Part shown: positions 16,831 to 25,686 of the stretch, in pieces
How positions within the stretch are numbered: position 1 is the first letter of the stretch
Layout: each line of letters begins with the position of its first letter
The notes under the pieces: generated by a model
Told to the model about the DNA's origin: nothing
Seen by the model: only the letters and a program-made list of their open reading frames with translations
Database searches by the model: none
Program-made: the position numbers and the translations under genes
From: Psychroserpens sp. SPM9
GTDB lineage: Bacteria > Bacteroidota > Bacteroidia > Flavobacteriales > Flavobacteriaceae
DNA: 64,000 nucleotides
Direction of reading: 5' to 3'
NCBI RefSeq assembly: GCF_025153525.1
Contig: NZ_JANZNR010000004.1
Location: forward strand, 124,001-188,000

Positions 16831-18516
16831 ATGAGTAAAGATATTGTAGAATTACAAGAAGATGTGTCTAACTCTTCGCTTTATAGTGAAGATTTAGCGC
16901 CTGTACCTACAAGTCTGCGTACCTGGAGTAAATGGCACTTGGCGGCAATCTGGGTCGGCATGGCAGTGTGTATTCCAACTTATCTTTTGGCATCCTACAT
17001 GATTAAAACGGGGTTGAATTGGTATGAAGCCTTGATTATAATCGGACTTGCTAATTTAATTATTACCATTCCTATGGTGCTCAATGGTCATGCTGGTGTT
17101 AAATATGGAATTCCGTTTCCGGTTATTGGTCGTGCCGCTTTTGGTACAAAAGGAGTTCATTTGGCTTCGGTAACACGAGGAATCATTGCCTGCGGCTGGT
17201 TTGGGGTTCAAACTTGGATTGGTGGTTTGGCTATTTATGCCATTTTTAATGCCGTTACAGGTTCCTCAGGAGCATTAGGTTTGTCTGTAGGGAAATTTGT
17301 AAGCTTCGGAATCTTTTGGTTGATTAATATGTATTTCATCTGGAAAGGGACTGAAAGTATCAAATGGCTCGAAACCTATTCAGCACCAATTCTTATCATT
17401 ATGGGAATTGTACTTATTTATTGGAGTTATGCTAAAGCTGAAGGATTTTCAGTGGTCTTAAATCAAAGTGTTCAGTTGGAGAAAACGGCTGCGACAATTA
17501 CTGAAAATAAAGATTTTTTAAACACTTCCACATTGCATCTTAATGCTCTGAAAAATAAAGATGGAACTTTAAAAGTTTCAGAATATAATATTGTTTCCAA
17601 TAAAAACAGCTCTTGGGAATCATTTACCGAGGAACCAATTCTAATTGCCAATACTGAAAATGTTCAAGTGCAATTCAGAAATAACGAGATTCTATCAAGT
17701 GTTGTAAATGCCAACGTTATCTCTTCCGAAGATAAAGGAAGTAGCAAACTTTGGAGTTATTTACTATGGTTAACTGCTATGGTTGGCTTTTGGGCAACGA
17801 TGTCTATTAGTATTGCTGATATTACACGATATGCTGCAACTCAAAATGACCAGGTTGCCGGACAATTTATTGGGCTGCCAGCTACAATGATGCTGTATTC
17901 TTTTGTTGGGATTTTTGTAACCTGCGCAGCAATTATCAACTTTAAAGACCTACTCATTGCCGATGATGCACCTTGGGATCCTGTGTCTTTAATCGCAAAA
18001 TTTAAAAATCCGGTTGTGGTTATTGTCGCTCAGATATTCATGATTATAGCCACGCTCAGTACAAATATTGCGGCTAATGTCATTGCGCCTTCAAATGCGT
18101 TTTCAAACTTATGGCCAAAAAAAATCAGCTTTAAAACAGGTGGTACAATTACTGGAATTATCGGTATTATAATTATGCCTTGGTGGCTGTTAGATACGAT
18201 TTCAGGGTTTCTGATTTTTGTAAGTGGCTTACTAGGTCCTGTACTCGGAATTTTAATTGCCGATTATTATTTAGTTAGAAAAAAGCACTTAGAGTTAGCC
18301 GAACTTTATAAGGAAGAGGGCATCTATTCTTATAACAAAACGGGATTCAATACCTCGGCAATGATAGCATTGACTATTGGCGTTTTTACAGCGTTGATAG
18401 GCTATTGGATACCTGCTTTAAATTTCTTGTATTCCTTATCATGGTTCACAGGATTTATCATTTCGTTCGTATTGTACTATATGTTAATGAAGAAAAGCAA
18501 AGTGAAATTAAATTAA
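16831..18516 (+). CDS. NCS1-family nucleobase/hydantoin-type transporter with a large periplasmic insertion
   Basis: This 561-residue sodium- or proton-coupled importer has a 12-helix LeuT fold. Family blocks are NGHAGVKYGIPFPVIGRAAFG, RGIIACGWFGVQTWIGG and, in TM6, TAMVGFWATMSISIADITRYA. By context it imports uracil, thymine or a dihydropyrimidine/hydantoin for the enzymes around it. Its odd feature is a segment of about 100 residues (about 202-305) between TM5 and TM6. With a cytoplasmic N-terminus this falls in the periplasm, and relatives such as Mhp1 have only a short loop there. The insert is polar, without cysteines or hydrophobic helices, so it may be a small beta-rich domain. The ordinary family length is about 480-500. 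Confidence 0.9.
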   Translation: MSKDIVELQEDVSNSSLYSEDLAPVPTSLRTWSKWHLAAIWVGMAVCIPTYLLASYMIKTGLNWYEALIIIGLANLIITIPMVLNGHAGVKYGIPFPVIGRAAFGTKGVHLASVTRGIIACGWFGVQTWIGGLAIYAIFNAVTGSSGALGLSVGKFVSFGIFWLINMYFIWKGTESIKWLETYSAPILIIMGIVLIYWSYAKAEGFSVVLNQSVQLEKTAATITENKDFLNTSTLHLNALKNKDGTLKVSEYNIVSNKNSSWESFTEEPILIANTENVQVQFRNNEILSSVVNANVISSEDKGSSKLWSYLLWLTAMVGFWATMSISIADITRYAATQNDQVAGQFIGLPATMMLYSFVGIFVTCAAIINFKDLLIADDAPWDPVSLIAKFKNPVVVIVAQIFMIIATLSTNIAANVIAPSNAFSNLWPKKISFKTGGTITGIIGIIIMPWWLLDTISGFLIFVSGLLGPVLGILIADYYLVRKKHLELAELYKEEGIYSYNKTGFNTSAMIALTIGVFTALIGYWIPALNFLYSLSWFTGFIISFVLYYMLMKKSKVKLN

Positions 18517-18527
18517 AATAAACCCAC

Positions 18528-18562
18528 ATTGAGTAATTGCTTTATAAAGCTAATTATTCAAT
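18528..18562 (+). other. Long stem-loop in the NCS1-dihydropyrimidinase spacer
   Basis: The arm ATTGAGTAATT (18528-18538) pairs with AATTATTCAAT (18552-18562), with one G-T wobble. They enclose the self-complementary GCTTTATAAAGC (18539-18550), with T18551 bulged. The whole element is 35 bases of near-continuous pairing in a 63-base gap. There is no T-run, so a processing or stability role is more likely than termination. Confidence 0.6.
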
Positions 18563-18579
18563 AATCATTTATATTAAAA

Positions 18580-19965
18580 ATGTCTATACTAATTAAAAAT
18601 GGTCGTGTGGTAACGGCTTCCGAAAGTTACATCGCTGATGTGTATACTGAAGGCGAAAAAATCATAGCTATCGGAAAAGATTTAAAATACCAAGCCGATA
18701 AAGTGATTGATGCTACTGATAAGTTAGTATTTCCAGGAGGTATCGATCCGCATGTGCATCTCGATATGCCATTTATGGGGACGTATTCTAGCGACGATTA
18801 TGAAACAGGAACGCGTGCTGCATTACATGGTGGCACAACAATGGTTATCGATTTTATCTTACAAACCCAAGGCGATACGCTTCATAATGCGCTTAAAACT
18901 TGGCAGCAAAAGTCTCAAGGGAAAGCCATTGGCGATTATTCCTACCATATGGCTGTAACCGATTTTAATGATGATGTTGCTAAAGAAGTTGTTCAGATGA
19001 TTGAAACGGAAGGAATTTCGTCCTTTAAAACTTTTATGGCTTATAAAGGGGCTTTGATGATTGATGACGGACAAATGGTACAACTCATGAAAGTAGTAAA
19101 AAAGCATGGAGGTTTGGTAACTGTTCATGCAACAAATGGTGATATGATAGATTCACTAATTGCAAAAAATAGAGCGCTTGGTAATACCTCGCCTTTATAC
19201 CATTATTTATCCCAGCCCGAAGTCACCGAAGCAGAAGCTTCAGCTCGTTTTGCTGATATGCTGCACTATACAGATTGTCCTGGTTATATTGTTCATATGA
19301 CTTGCGAAGGCGCATTAAATGCTGTTCGTAAAGCCACCCAACGTAATCAAAAAGTCTTTGTAGAAACGTGTACACAATATTTAGTCTTGGATGCCTCTTT
19401 ATATGAAAAGGATTTCGAAGGAGCTAAATGGGTGATGAGTCCGCCACTTAGAGAAAAGAAAGATCAAGTGGCCTTGTGGTCGGGAATCAATCAAGGAATG
19501 GTTCAGGTTGTGGGCACAGATCATTGTCCGTTTATGTGGGAACAAAAGCAAATGGGAAAAGATGATTTTTCTAAAATACCAAATGGGCATCCGGCGATTG
19601 AGCATCGTATGGAGTTGTTATATTCTGAAGGTGTTCACAAAGGAAAAATTTCACTTACAAAATATGTGGAGGTTAGTGCAACCAATGCGGCTAAAATCTT
19701 CGGAATGTACCCAAGAAAAGGAACCATTGCCATAGGAAGCGATGCCGATATCGTCATATTCGATCCTAATAAAAAGCATACCATTTCTGTAGAAACACAT
19801 CATATGAATTGTGATTATTCAGGTTATGAAGGATTTGAATTAACAGGAAAAACTGAAACTGTAATTTTAAGAGGACAAGTCGCTATTGAAAATGAAAACT
19901 GCCTTTTAAAAGCAGGACATGGTCAGTTTATTAAGAGAGGAAAAACGTCTAAGACCGTCATATAA
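18580..19965 (+). CDS. hydA: Dihydropyrimidinase (hydantoinase family)
   Basis: It opens the ring of dihydrouracil or dihydrothymine to give N-carbamoyl-beta-alanine or its methyl form. The 461-residue amidohydrolase binds two metals: H58 and H60 in PGGIDPHVHLD, the carbamylated lysine K156 in FMAYKG, H183 in VTVHATNGD, a histidine in GYIVHMTCEG and an aspartate in VGTDHCPF. Length and motifs fit bacterial dihydropyrimidinases rather than allantoinases, and the preTA genes downstream support this. It is the fourth gene of the operon. Its end is followed by a palindromic repeat. Confidence 0.95.
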   Translation: MSILIKNGRVVTASESYIADVYTEGEKIIAIGKDLKYQADKVIDATDKLVFPGGIDPHVHLDMPFMGTYSSDDYETGTRAALHGGTTMVIDFILQTQGDTLHNALKTWQQKSQGKAIGDYSYHMAVTDFNDDVAKEVVQMIETEGISSFKTFMAYKGALMIDDGQMVQLMKVVKKHGGLVTVHATNGDMIDSLIAKNRALGNTSPLYHYLSQPEVTEAEASARFADMLHYTDCPGYIVHMTCEGALNAVRKATQRNQKVFVETCTQYLVLDASLYEKDFEGAKWVMSPPLREKKDQVALWSGINQGMVQVVGTDHCPFMWEQKQMGKDDFSKIPNGHPAIEHRMELLYSEGVHKGKISLTKYVEVSATNAAKIFGMYPRKGTIAIGSDADIVIFDPNKKHTISVETHHMNCDYSGYEGFELTGKTETVILRGQVAIENENCLLKAGHGQFIKRGKTSKTVI

Positions 19966-19978
19966 ATTTAATAATAAA

Positions 19979-20045
19979 TCATTCCGACAGCGTGTAAAAC
20001 GCAGAACGAAGAATCTTCAGATTCTTTGCTTTAATCAGAATGACA
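19979..20045. repeat. Nested palindromic repeat element between dihydropyrimidinase and beta-ureidopropionase genes
   Basis: The outer arms TCATTC (19979-19984) and GAATGA lie around two inner stem-loops, GCGT/ACGC and AAGAATC/GATTCTT. The TCATTCCGA and GAAGAATC pieces resemble the repeat at 50197-50226 (GTCATTCTGAGCGAAG and GAGGAATC). I read it as a degenerate member of a dispersed short palindromic repeat family common in Bacteroidota. It fills most of the 94-base spacer inside the operon. Confidence 0.6.
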
Positions 20046-20059
20046 ATAAACTCAAAATT

Positions 20060-20926
20060 ATGCCAAGAAAAGTAAAATCAGGATTAATACAAATGAGTCT
20101 TCCAATGACCGAAGGCGAAGGCAGCATTCAAGAAATCATGGATGCGATGTACGATAAGCATATTCCGTATATAGAAGAAGCAGGACGACAAGGGGTTCAA
20201 ATTTTGTGTTTGCAAGAAATATTTAACACACCTTATTTTTGCCCAGGACAGGACCGAAAATGGTACGCTTCTGCTGAGTCGGTTCCAGGACCAACAACCG
20301 AGAAGATGCAGGTGCTAGCCAAAAAACATGATATGGTCATTATCGTACCTATTTATGAAAAAGAACAAGCGGGAGTTTTATACAATACGGCTGCCGTAAT
20401 TGATGCCGATGGTACTTATTTAGGTAAGTACAGGAAAAATCATATTCCGCACACTACAGGATTTTGGGAGAAATTTTTCTTTAAACCAGGTAATCTAGGT
20501 TATCCTGTATTTCAAACCAAATATGCTAAGGTTGGTGTTTACATTTGTTATGACAGGCACTTTCCTGATGGCGCGAGAGCTCTGGGCTTAAATGGTGCCG
20601 AAATCGTTTATAACCCATCAGCAACAGTAGCAGGTCTAAGTGAATACCTTTGGAAATTAGAGCAACCTGCGCATGCTGCTGCTAATGGTTATTTTATGGG
20701 TTGTATTAATCGTGTTGGTGAAGAGAAACCATGGAATCTTGGTAAGTTTTATGGCCAATCCTATTTTGTGGATCCACGCGGACAAATTTTCGCGGAAGCT
20801 TCTCGGGATGATGATGAATTATTAGTAGCCGAATTTGATTTAGACTTAATTGAAGAGGTGCGCTCGACTTGGCAATTTTATCGCGATAGACGCCCTGAAA
20901 CTTATGGAAGGCTAACAGAACTTTAG
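20060..20926 (+). CDS. Beta-ureidopropionase / N-carbamoyl-beta-alanine amidohydrolase (nitrilase superfamily)
   Basis: The enzyme hydrolyses N-carbamoyl-beta-alanine to beta-alanine, CO2 and ammonia. The frame is open from 19919, but that stretch overlaps the previous gene and the palindromic repeat. The ATG at 20060 gives 288 residues beginning MPRKVKSGLIQMSL, the usual length. The catalytic triad is E53 (LQEIF), K126 (YRKNHIP) and C163 (YICYDRHFPD). The carbamoyl-amidohydrolase branch of the superfamily is suggested by the CYDRHFP block, and context points to pyrimidine breakdown. It ends 36 bases before preT. Confidence 0.92.
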   Translation: MPRKVKSGLIQMSLPMTEGEGSIQEIMDAMYDKHIPYIEEAGRQGVQILCLQEIFNTPYFCPGQDRKWYASAESVPGPTTEKMQVLAKKHDMVIIVPIYEKEQAGVLYNTAAVIDADGTYLGKYRKNHIPHTTGFWEKFFFKPGNLGYPVFQTKYAKVGVYICYDRHFPDGARALGLNGAEIVYNPSATVAGLSEYLWKLEQPAHAAANGYFMGCINRVGEEKPWNLGKFYGQSYFVDPRGQIFAEASRDDDELLVAEFDLDLIEEVRSTWQFYRDRRPETYGRLTEL

Positions 20927-20962
20927 TTTTTCGATTCATAACTCTTTAACTTATAACTTCAT

Positions 20963-22288
20963 ATGGCAGAATATAAAAGACCCACTTCCGAAGCGGAATT
21001 CAAAAAGAATTTCAAACAGAAAAAACCGTTGATGAATGATACGGAAGCGTATTACGAAGCGTCGCGGTGTTTATTCTGTTACGATGCGCCATGCGTGCAA
21101 GCTTGTCCGACCAGCATAGATATTCCATTGTTTATCAAGCAAATCCATACAGACAATATTACCGGAGCTTCAAAAACAATTTTTGATTCCAACTGGCTTG
21201 GTAATGCTTGCGGTGTCGTTTGTCCGACGGGTGTCTTATGTGAAGGTGCTTGTGTTTACAATCATCAGGATGTGCCACCTATTCAGATTGGGAGATTACA
21301 AAATTATGCTACTAATAAAACTATTGATGTAGACAAGGTTATTTTTAAGGTCGGTAAGTCCAACGGAAAAAAAATAGCAATTATTGGAGCCGGACCTGCT
21401 GGATTAGCTTGTGCTTGTGAAGCCCGAACTTTAGGTTATGACGTCGATATTTACGAAGCAAAAGACAAACCTTCAGGTTTAACCGTTTATGGGATAGCAC
21501 CTTATAAAATCACGAATGAAGAAGTCTTGAAAGAAGTCAACTACCTTCAGAGTCAATTGGGTTTTAATATCAAATACAATAAGGCAATTAATTCCAAAGA
21601 AGAATTATCAACGCTTGAAAACAATTATGATGCTGTTTTTATTGGTGTCGGATTAGGCGCAACACGACAACTAGGTTTAGAAGGCGAAGAGAAAGAAGGT
21701 GTCATTGGTGCTGTTGAGTTTATCGAAGAACTCCGCATGAAACATCATCAGGTTAAAGTTCCAGCAAAAGTGGTGGTAATTGGTGGTGGTAACACTGCTA
21801 TGGATGCAGCTTCTGAAGCGGCTAGAATGGGAGCACGAAAAACCGTTCTGGCTTATAGAAATTCTAAAGAGAAGATGGGCGCTTACCATTTTGAATATGA
21901 GTTAGCCATCAGTTCGGGTGTCGATAGCCTGTTTAATGTTACGCCGCTTGCAATTGTAGGAAATACTAAGGTTGAAGGTGTCAAATTTGCTAAAACCGAA
22001 CTTGTTGACGGCAAATTACAAACCAATATGAACAATACATTTATAGTGCGTTGTGATATGGTGATAAAAGCCACAGGTCAAGCTAAGCAAGGTCATTTGT
22101 ATCGTTTGATTGATGGCTTAGAATTAGATAGCAAAACACGAATTAAAATTAATGATGAATTTCAAACTTCAAATCCGAAATATTTTGCTGGAGGCGATGC
22201 AGTTAATGGAGGTGCTGAAGTAGTAAATGCCGCTTACGACGGAAAAATGGCTGCTCAGGGTATTCATAACTGGCTTCAAAATAAATAA
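20963..22288 (+). CDS. preT: NAD(P)-dependent dihydropyrimidine dehydrogenase, flavin subunit
   Basis: PreT passes electrons from NAD(P)H to PreA for reduction of uracil or thymine. The 441-residue protein matches the glutamate-synthase small-subunit fold. Its N-terminal cysteine clusters for two 4Fe-4S centres lie in CLFCYDAPCVQACPTSIDI and NACGVVCPTGVLCEGACVYN, the FAD motif is IIGAGPAGLACA and the NAD(P) motif is VVIGGGNTAMDAA. In animals PreT and PreA are fused in one polypeptide; here they are separate and adjacent, as in Escherichia coli. The gap to preA is 47 bases and contains a stem-loop. Confidence 0.93.
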   Translation: MAEYKRPTSEAEFKKNFKQKKPLMNDTEAYYEASRCLFCYDAPCVQACPTSIDIPLFIKQIHTDNITGASKTIFDSNWLGNACGVVCPTGVLCEGACVYNHQDVPPIQIGRLQNYATNKTIDVDKVIFKVGKSNGKKIAIIGAGPAGLACACEARTLGYDVDIYEAKDKPSGLTVYGIAPYKITNEEVLKEVNYLQSQLGFNIKYNKAINSKEELSTLENNYDAVFIGVGLGATRQLGLEGEEKEGVIGAVEFIEELRMKHHQVKVPAKVVVIGGGNTAMDAASEAARMGARKTVLAYRNSKEKMGAYHFEYELAISSGVDSLFNVTPLAIVGNTKVEGVKFAKTELVDGKLQTNMNNTFIVRCDMVIKATGQAKQGHLYRLIDGLELDSKTRIKINDEFQTSNPKYFAGGDAVNGGAEVVNAAYDGKMAAQGIHNWLQNK

Positions 22289-22298
22289 TAAATAAAAA

Positions 22299-22319
22299 TT
22301 TAGAGTCGTAAGACTTAAA
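22299..22319 (+). other. Short stem-loop in the preT-preA spacer
   Basis: TTTA plus AGTC (with one bulged G) pair with GACT plus TAAA around a GTAA tetraloop. It lies 17 bases before the preA ATG. There is no T-run, so a terminator is unlikely. Confidence 0.4.
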
Positions 22320-22335
22320 TCATAACTCAAAAACC

Positions 22336-23670
22336 ATGATAGACTTATCAATAAATTTCGGAGGAATCAAAGCACCAAACCCATTTTGGTTGGCCTCAGC
22401 GCCACCTACAAATTCTGGGTATCAAATTATGAAAGCTTTTGAAGCAGGCTGGGGAGGCGCTGTCTGGAAAACACTTGGCGTTCCTGTAGTAAATGTGTCG
22501 AGTCGCTATGGTTCGGTTAATTACAGTAATACCCGAATGATGGGCTTCAATAATATCGAATTAATTACCGATAGACCTTTAGCAGATAACCTTCGTGAAA
22601 TTGAAGAAGTGAAAAAGTATTTCCCCGACCATGCTGTGATTGCTTCATTAATGGTTGAGAGTAGAGCTGAATGGGAACAGATTATCAAAGATGTTGAAAA
22701 TGCTGGTGCCGATGGTATCGAACTTAATTTTGGTTGTCCGCACGGCATGTGTGAACGCGGAATGGGTTCAGCAGTTGGTCAGGAGCCCGAAGTTTTAAAA
22801 ACTATTGTGGGTTGGGTTAAAGCGGCTGCAAATATTCCTGTGATTACAAAACTGTCTCCTAATATTTCTCATATTACAGATCCTGGCCTGGCAGCTGTTC
22901 AAGGCGGAACTGATTCCATTTCATTGATTAATACGATTAAAAGTATTGTTGGTATCGACTTAGATTCCTACGCGCCTTATCCTATTGTAGATGGTAAAGG
23001 AACTAATGGTGGCTACTGCGGACCTGCGGTGAAACCTATCGCTATGCACATGCTCAAAGATTTAGCACAGCACCCAGACATTGGAAAAGTACCCTTGTCG
23101 GGTATTGGTGGTATCGAAACCTGGCGTGATGTTGTTGAGTTTATTTTACTGGGCGCTACTTCGGTACAGGTGTGTACTGCTGTGATGCATTATGGCTTCG
23201 GAATTGTACGTGAAATGGAAGCTGGCTTACGTCAGTTTATGGAAGAAAAAAATTATACAACTATCTATGATTTTGCTGGAAAAGCATTGCCTAATGTTAC
23301 CGAATGGAAACATTTAAATCTAAAGCATAAAGTGATTGCTGAAATTAATGAGGACAAATGTATTGGTTGTGATTTGTGTTATATTGCTTGTGATGATGGA
23401 GCACATCAAGCCATTGCCTTATCTGATGATCCTGTTAATCGCATCCCGAGTATTATTGAAGCGAATTGCGTTGGTTGTAATTTATGTTCTTTAGTTTGTC
23501 CTGTTGAAGATTGTATTACCATGGTTAAAAAAGATGATGGCACCAAACACTTAACATGGAATGAACGCACACTCAACGATGATATTCCCGTTACGTTTGA
23601 TGATGATAGAGCAGGCGGTAAAGGACATTTTGTTCCTAAGCCATCAGATGCTTTAAAGCATAAGCGCTAG
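22336..23670 (+). CDS. preA: NAD(P)-dependent dihydropyrimidine dehydrogenase, FMN/Fe-S catalytic subunit
   Basis: PreA reduces uracil or thymine to the dihydro form. Residues 1-310 are a dihydroorotate-dehydrogenase-like FMN barrel (NPFWLASAPPTNSGYQ at the start, ISGIGGIETWRD for phosphate binding). The expected catalytic cysteine C134 and its neighbour H136 are in FGCPHG; the residue before the cysteine is glycine where mammalian enzymes have serine. Residues about 335-405 hold two 4Fe-4S clusters, CIGCDLCYIAC and CVGCNLCSLVCPVEDC. It is the last gene of the operon, and a strong terminator follows. Confidence 0.95.
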   Translation: MIDLSINFGGIKAPNPFWLASAPPTNSGYQIMKAFEAGWGGAVWKTLGVPVVNVSSRYGSVNYSNTRMMGFNNIELITDRPLADNLREIEEVKKYFPDHAVIASLMVESRAEWEQIIKDVENAGADGIELNFGCPHGMCERGMGSAVGQEPEVLKTIVGWVKAAANIPVITKLSPNISHITDPGLAAVQGGTDSISLINTIKSIVGIDLDSYAPYPIVDGKGTNGGYCGPAVKPIAMHMLKDLAQHPDIGKVPLSGIGGIETWRDVVEFILLGATSVQVCTAVMHYGFGIVREMEAGLRQFMEEKNYTTIYDFAGKALPNVTEWKHLNLKHKVIAEINEDKCIGCDLCYIACDDGAHQAIALSDDPVNRIPSIIEANCVGCNLCSLVCPVEDCITMVKKDDGTKHLTWNERTLNDDIPVTFDDDRAGGKGHFVPKPSDALKHKR

Positions 23671-23709
23671 ACATGTCAATAGACAGACTTTAGTATTAAA
23701 AATAGAACA

Positions 23710-23744
23710 AACCTTTTTTTACCGATGTTTAAAAAGGTTTTTTT
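23710..23744 (+). terminator. Rho-independent terminator of the pyrimidine operon
   Basis: AACCTTTTT (23710-23718) pairs with AAAAAGGTT (23731-23739) and a T-run follows. The loop contains an ATG (23725) in frame with the next gene. Because it lies inside the terminator it is an unlikely start, which helps place that gene's start at 23782. Confidence 0.85.
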
Positions 23745-23781
23745 ATTCGTTATCTTTAGACTTTTCAAAATCGTACCAATC

Positions 23782-25674
23782 ATGATCAAAAAATGTCTAA
23801 TGTTGGCTATCATTGCCCTCACATGTATACAGTGTAAAAAAACGGAACCTTCAGAATTAACCAAGGAAACAACCACTAAAGTTGAAGACACCTATGTGAA
23901 AGACAATTATTCCAAAAAAGAAGTGATGATAGAAATGCGGGACGGGATCAAACTTCATACAACCATCTATTCGCCTAAAGATACGTCTAAGTCCTATCCA
24001 ATCTTAATGATGCGAACACCTTACAGTTGCCGACCTTATGGAGCGGATGAGTTTAAAACTAAAATATCACCTAACAAATACCTTATGGAAGAAGGTAATA
24101 TTGTTGTGTACCAAGATGTTCGTGGTCGCTGGAATAGCGAAGGTGTTTATGATAATATGAGAGCGTTTATTCCTAACAAAACAGGGAATCAAACCGATGA
24201 AGCAAGTGATACTTACGACACGATAGAATGGCTGATTAATAATGTAGACAATAATAATGGAAATGTAGGAACGTGGGGAATTTCATATCCCGGATTTTAT
24301 GCGACTTACTCGGTGTTATCTGGGCACCCGGCTTTAAAAGCAGCGTCACCTCAAGCTTGTATTGGTGATTTTTATTTTGATGATTTTATTCATAATGGTG
24401 CCTTTTTGTTGAGTTACTGGAGAGCAACTTCAGTTTTTGGTTATATGAAAGATACACCTGTAAAAGAAGCCTGGTATGAGTTTCCAGATATAGGAACCGA
24501 AGATCAATATCAGTTTTTTTTAGATGCTGGACCCTTAAAAAACCTTGATAAATACTATGGTGAAGATAACGTGTTTTATGAGCAAATTAAAGCGCATCCC
24601 AATTACGATGAATTTTGGCAACGTCGAGGGATTATTCAGCATTTAAAAGATATCAAGCCTGCAACGATGATTGTTGGTGGTTTGTTTGATGCCGAAGACT
24701 TATATGGTCCATTTGAAACCTATGAAACTATAGAAGAAAACAGCACAAATTATAATACAGTTGTATTTGGTCCTTGGAGTCATGGCGATTGGGCAAGAAC
24801 CAAAGAGCGACAGGTTATTGGAAATATTCATTTTGGTGATCATATTTCTGAGTATTTTCAAAAAGAAATTGAAACCCCGTTTTTTAATCACTTTTTAAAA
24901 GGAGCAGCTAATGGTAATACAGCACTTCCTGAAGCGCATATGTTTGATACTGGTAAAAAAGAATGGGTAAGTTTTGAAACTTGGCCTCCTGCGCAAACTG
25001 TTACAGAAAGCTATTTTATGCAACCTTACCAGCAATTAACTCAGCGTGCAAATCGAATGATAGCAACTTCAGATTTTGTAAGTGACCCTAAAAAACCGGT
25101 ACCGTATTCCGAAGATATTAAAGTCGTTTTTACACCTCGGAAATTTATGACCGATGATCAGCGTTTTGCTGCGAGACGTCCTGATGTGTTGGTTTTTGAG
25201 ACCAATATTTTAGAAGAAGATGTGACCTTAGCTGGTGATATTATGGCAAAACTCAATGTGTCTACAACGGGAACTGCTGCTGATTGGATTGTGAAAGTAG
25301 TGGATGTGTTTCCTGGAAATACTGAAACGCCAACCGATAATGAAGATGTTCAGGATCATTTAAAATTAAGCAATTATCATATGATGGTAAGGAGTGAAAC
25401 TATCCGCGGACGCTTTAGAAATAGTATGAGTAAGCCAGAGCCTTTTGTGCCTAATCAAAAAACAGCTGTACACGTAAAATTACAAGACGTTTTTCATACG
25501 TTTAAAAAAGGACACAAAATCCAAATTCAAGTTCAAAGTACGTTTTTTCCGTATATAGATGTAAATCCGCAAACCTACGTAGATAACATTTTTGAAGCTG
25601 ACGACAGTGATTTTAAAACTCAAACTCATCGTGTTTATAACGATTCGTCAATTGAATTCACCATCCTAAAGTAG
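23782..25674 (+). CDS. CocE/NonD-type hydrolase (S15 X-Pro dipeptidyl-peptidase family), probable lipoprotein
   Basis: This serine hydrolase resembles alpha-amino acid ester hydrolases and CocE. The frame opens at 23725, but that ATG is in a terminator loop. Starting at 23782 gives 630 residues and a clean lipoprotein-like signal, KKCLMLAIIALTCIQCKK, with a cysteine near residue 17. The catalytic serine is S168 in GTWGISYPGF, the acid is in GGLFDAEDL and the histidine in FGPWSHGDW. Residues about 410-630 form the jelly-roll X-Pro dipeptidyl-peptidase C-terminal domain. The substrate is unknown: acyl esters, peptides or amides are all possible. It lies 12 bases ahead of the YheT-type hydrolase. 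Confidence 0.88.
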   Translation: MIKKCLMLAIIALTCIQCKKTEPSELTKETTTKVEDTYVKDNYSKKEVMIEMRDGIKLHTTIYSPKDTSKSYPILMMRTPYSCRPYGADEFKTKISPNKYLMEEGNIVVYQDVRGRWNSEGVYDNMRAFIPNKTGNQTDEASDTYDTIEWLINNVDNNNGNVGTWGISYPGFYATYSVLSGHPALKAASPQACIGDFYFDDFIHNGAFLLSYWRATSVFGYMKDTPVKEAWYEFPDIGTEDQYQFFLDAGPLKNLDKYYGEDNVFYEQIKAHPNYDEFWQRRGIIQHLKDIKPATMIVGGLFDAEDLYGPFETYETIEENSTNYNTVVFGPWSHGDWARTKERQVIGNIHFGDHISEYFQKEIETPFFNHFLKGAANGNTALPEAHMFDTGKKEWVSFETWPPAQTVTESYFMQPYQQLTQRANRMIATSDFVSDPKKPVPYSEDIKVVFTPRKFMTDDQRFAARRPDVLVFETNILEEDVTLAGDIMAKLNVSTTGTAADWIVKVVDVFPGNTETPTDNEDVQDHLKLSNYHMMVRSETIRGRFRNSMSKPEPFVPNQKTAVHVKLQDVFHTFKKGHKIQIQVQSTFFPYIDVNPQTYVDNIFEADDSDFKTQTHRVYNDSSIEFTILK

Positions 25675-25686
25675 TGTCGATATTAA

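Noticed and set aside
19919-20059. Upstream extension of the beta-ureidopropionase frame
   Set aside because: It overlaps the dihydropyrimidinase gene and a palindromic repeat, and the family N-terminus begins at the ATG at 20060.
22737-22776. Possible loss of the catalytic cysteine in PreA
   Set aside because: The segment GSAVGQ first seemed to replace a cysteine, but the expected catalytic cysteine is the one in FGCPHG (C134), which is present.
23725-23781. Upstream start for the S15-family hydrolase
   Set aside because: This ATG lies in the loop of the pyrimidine operon terminator, and the lipoprotein signal begins at 23782.
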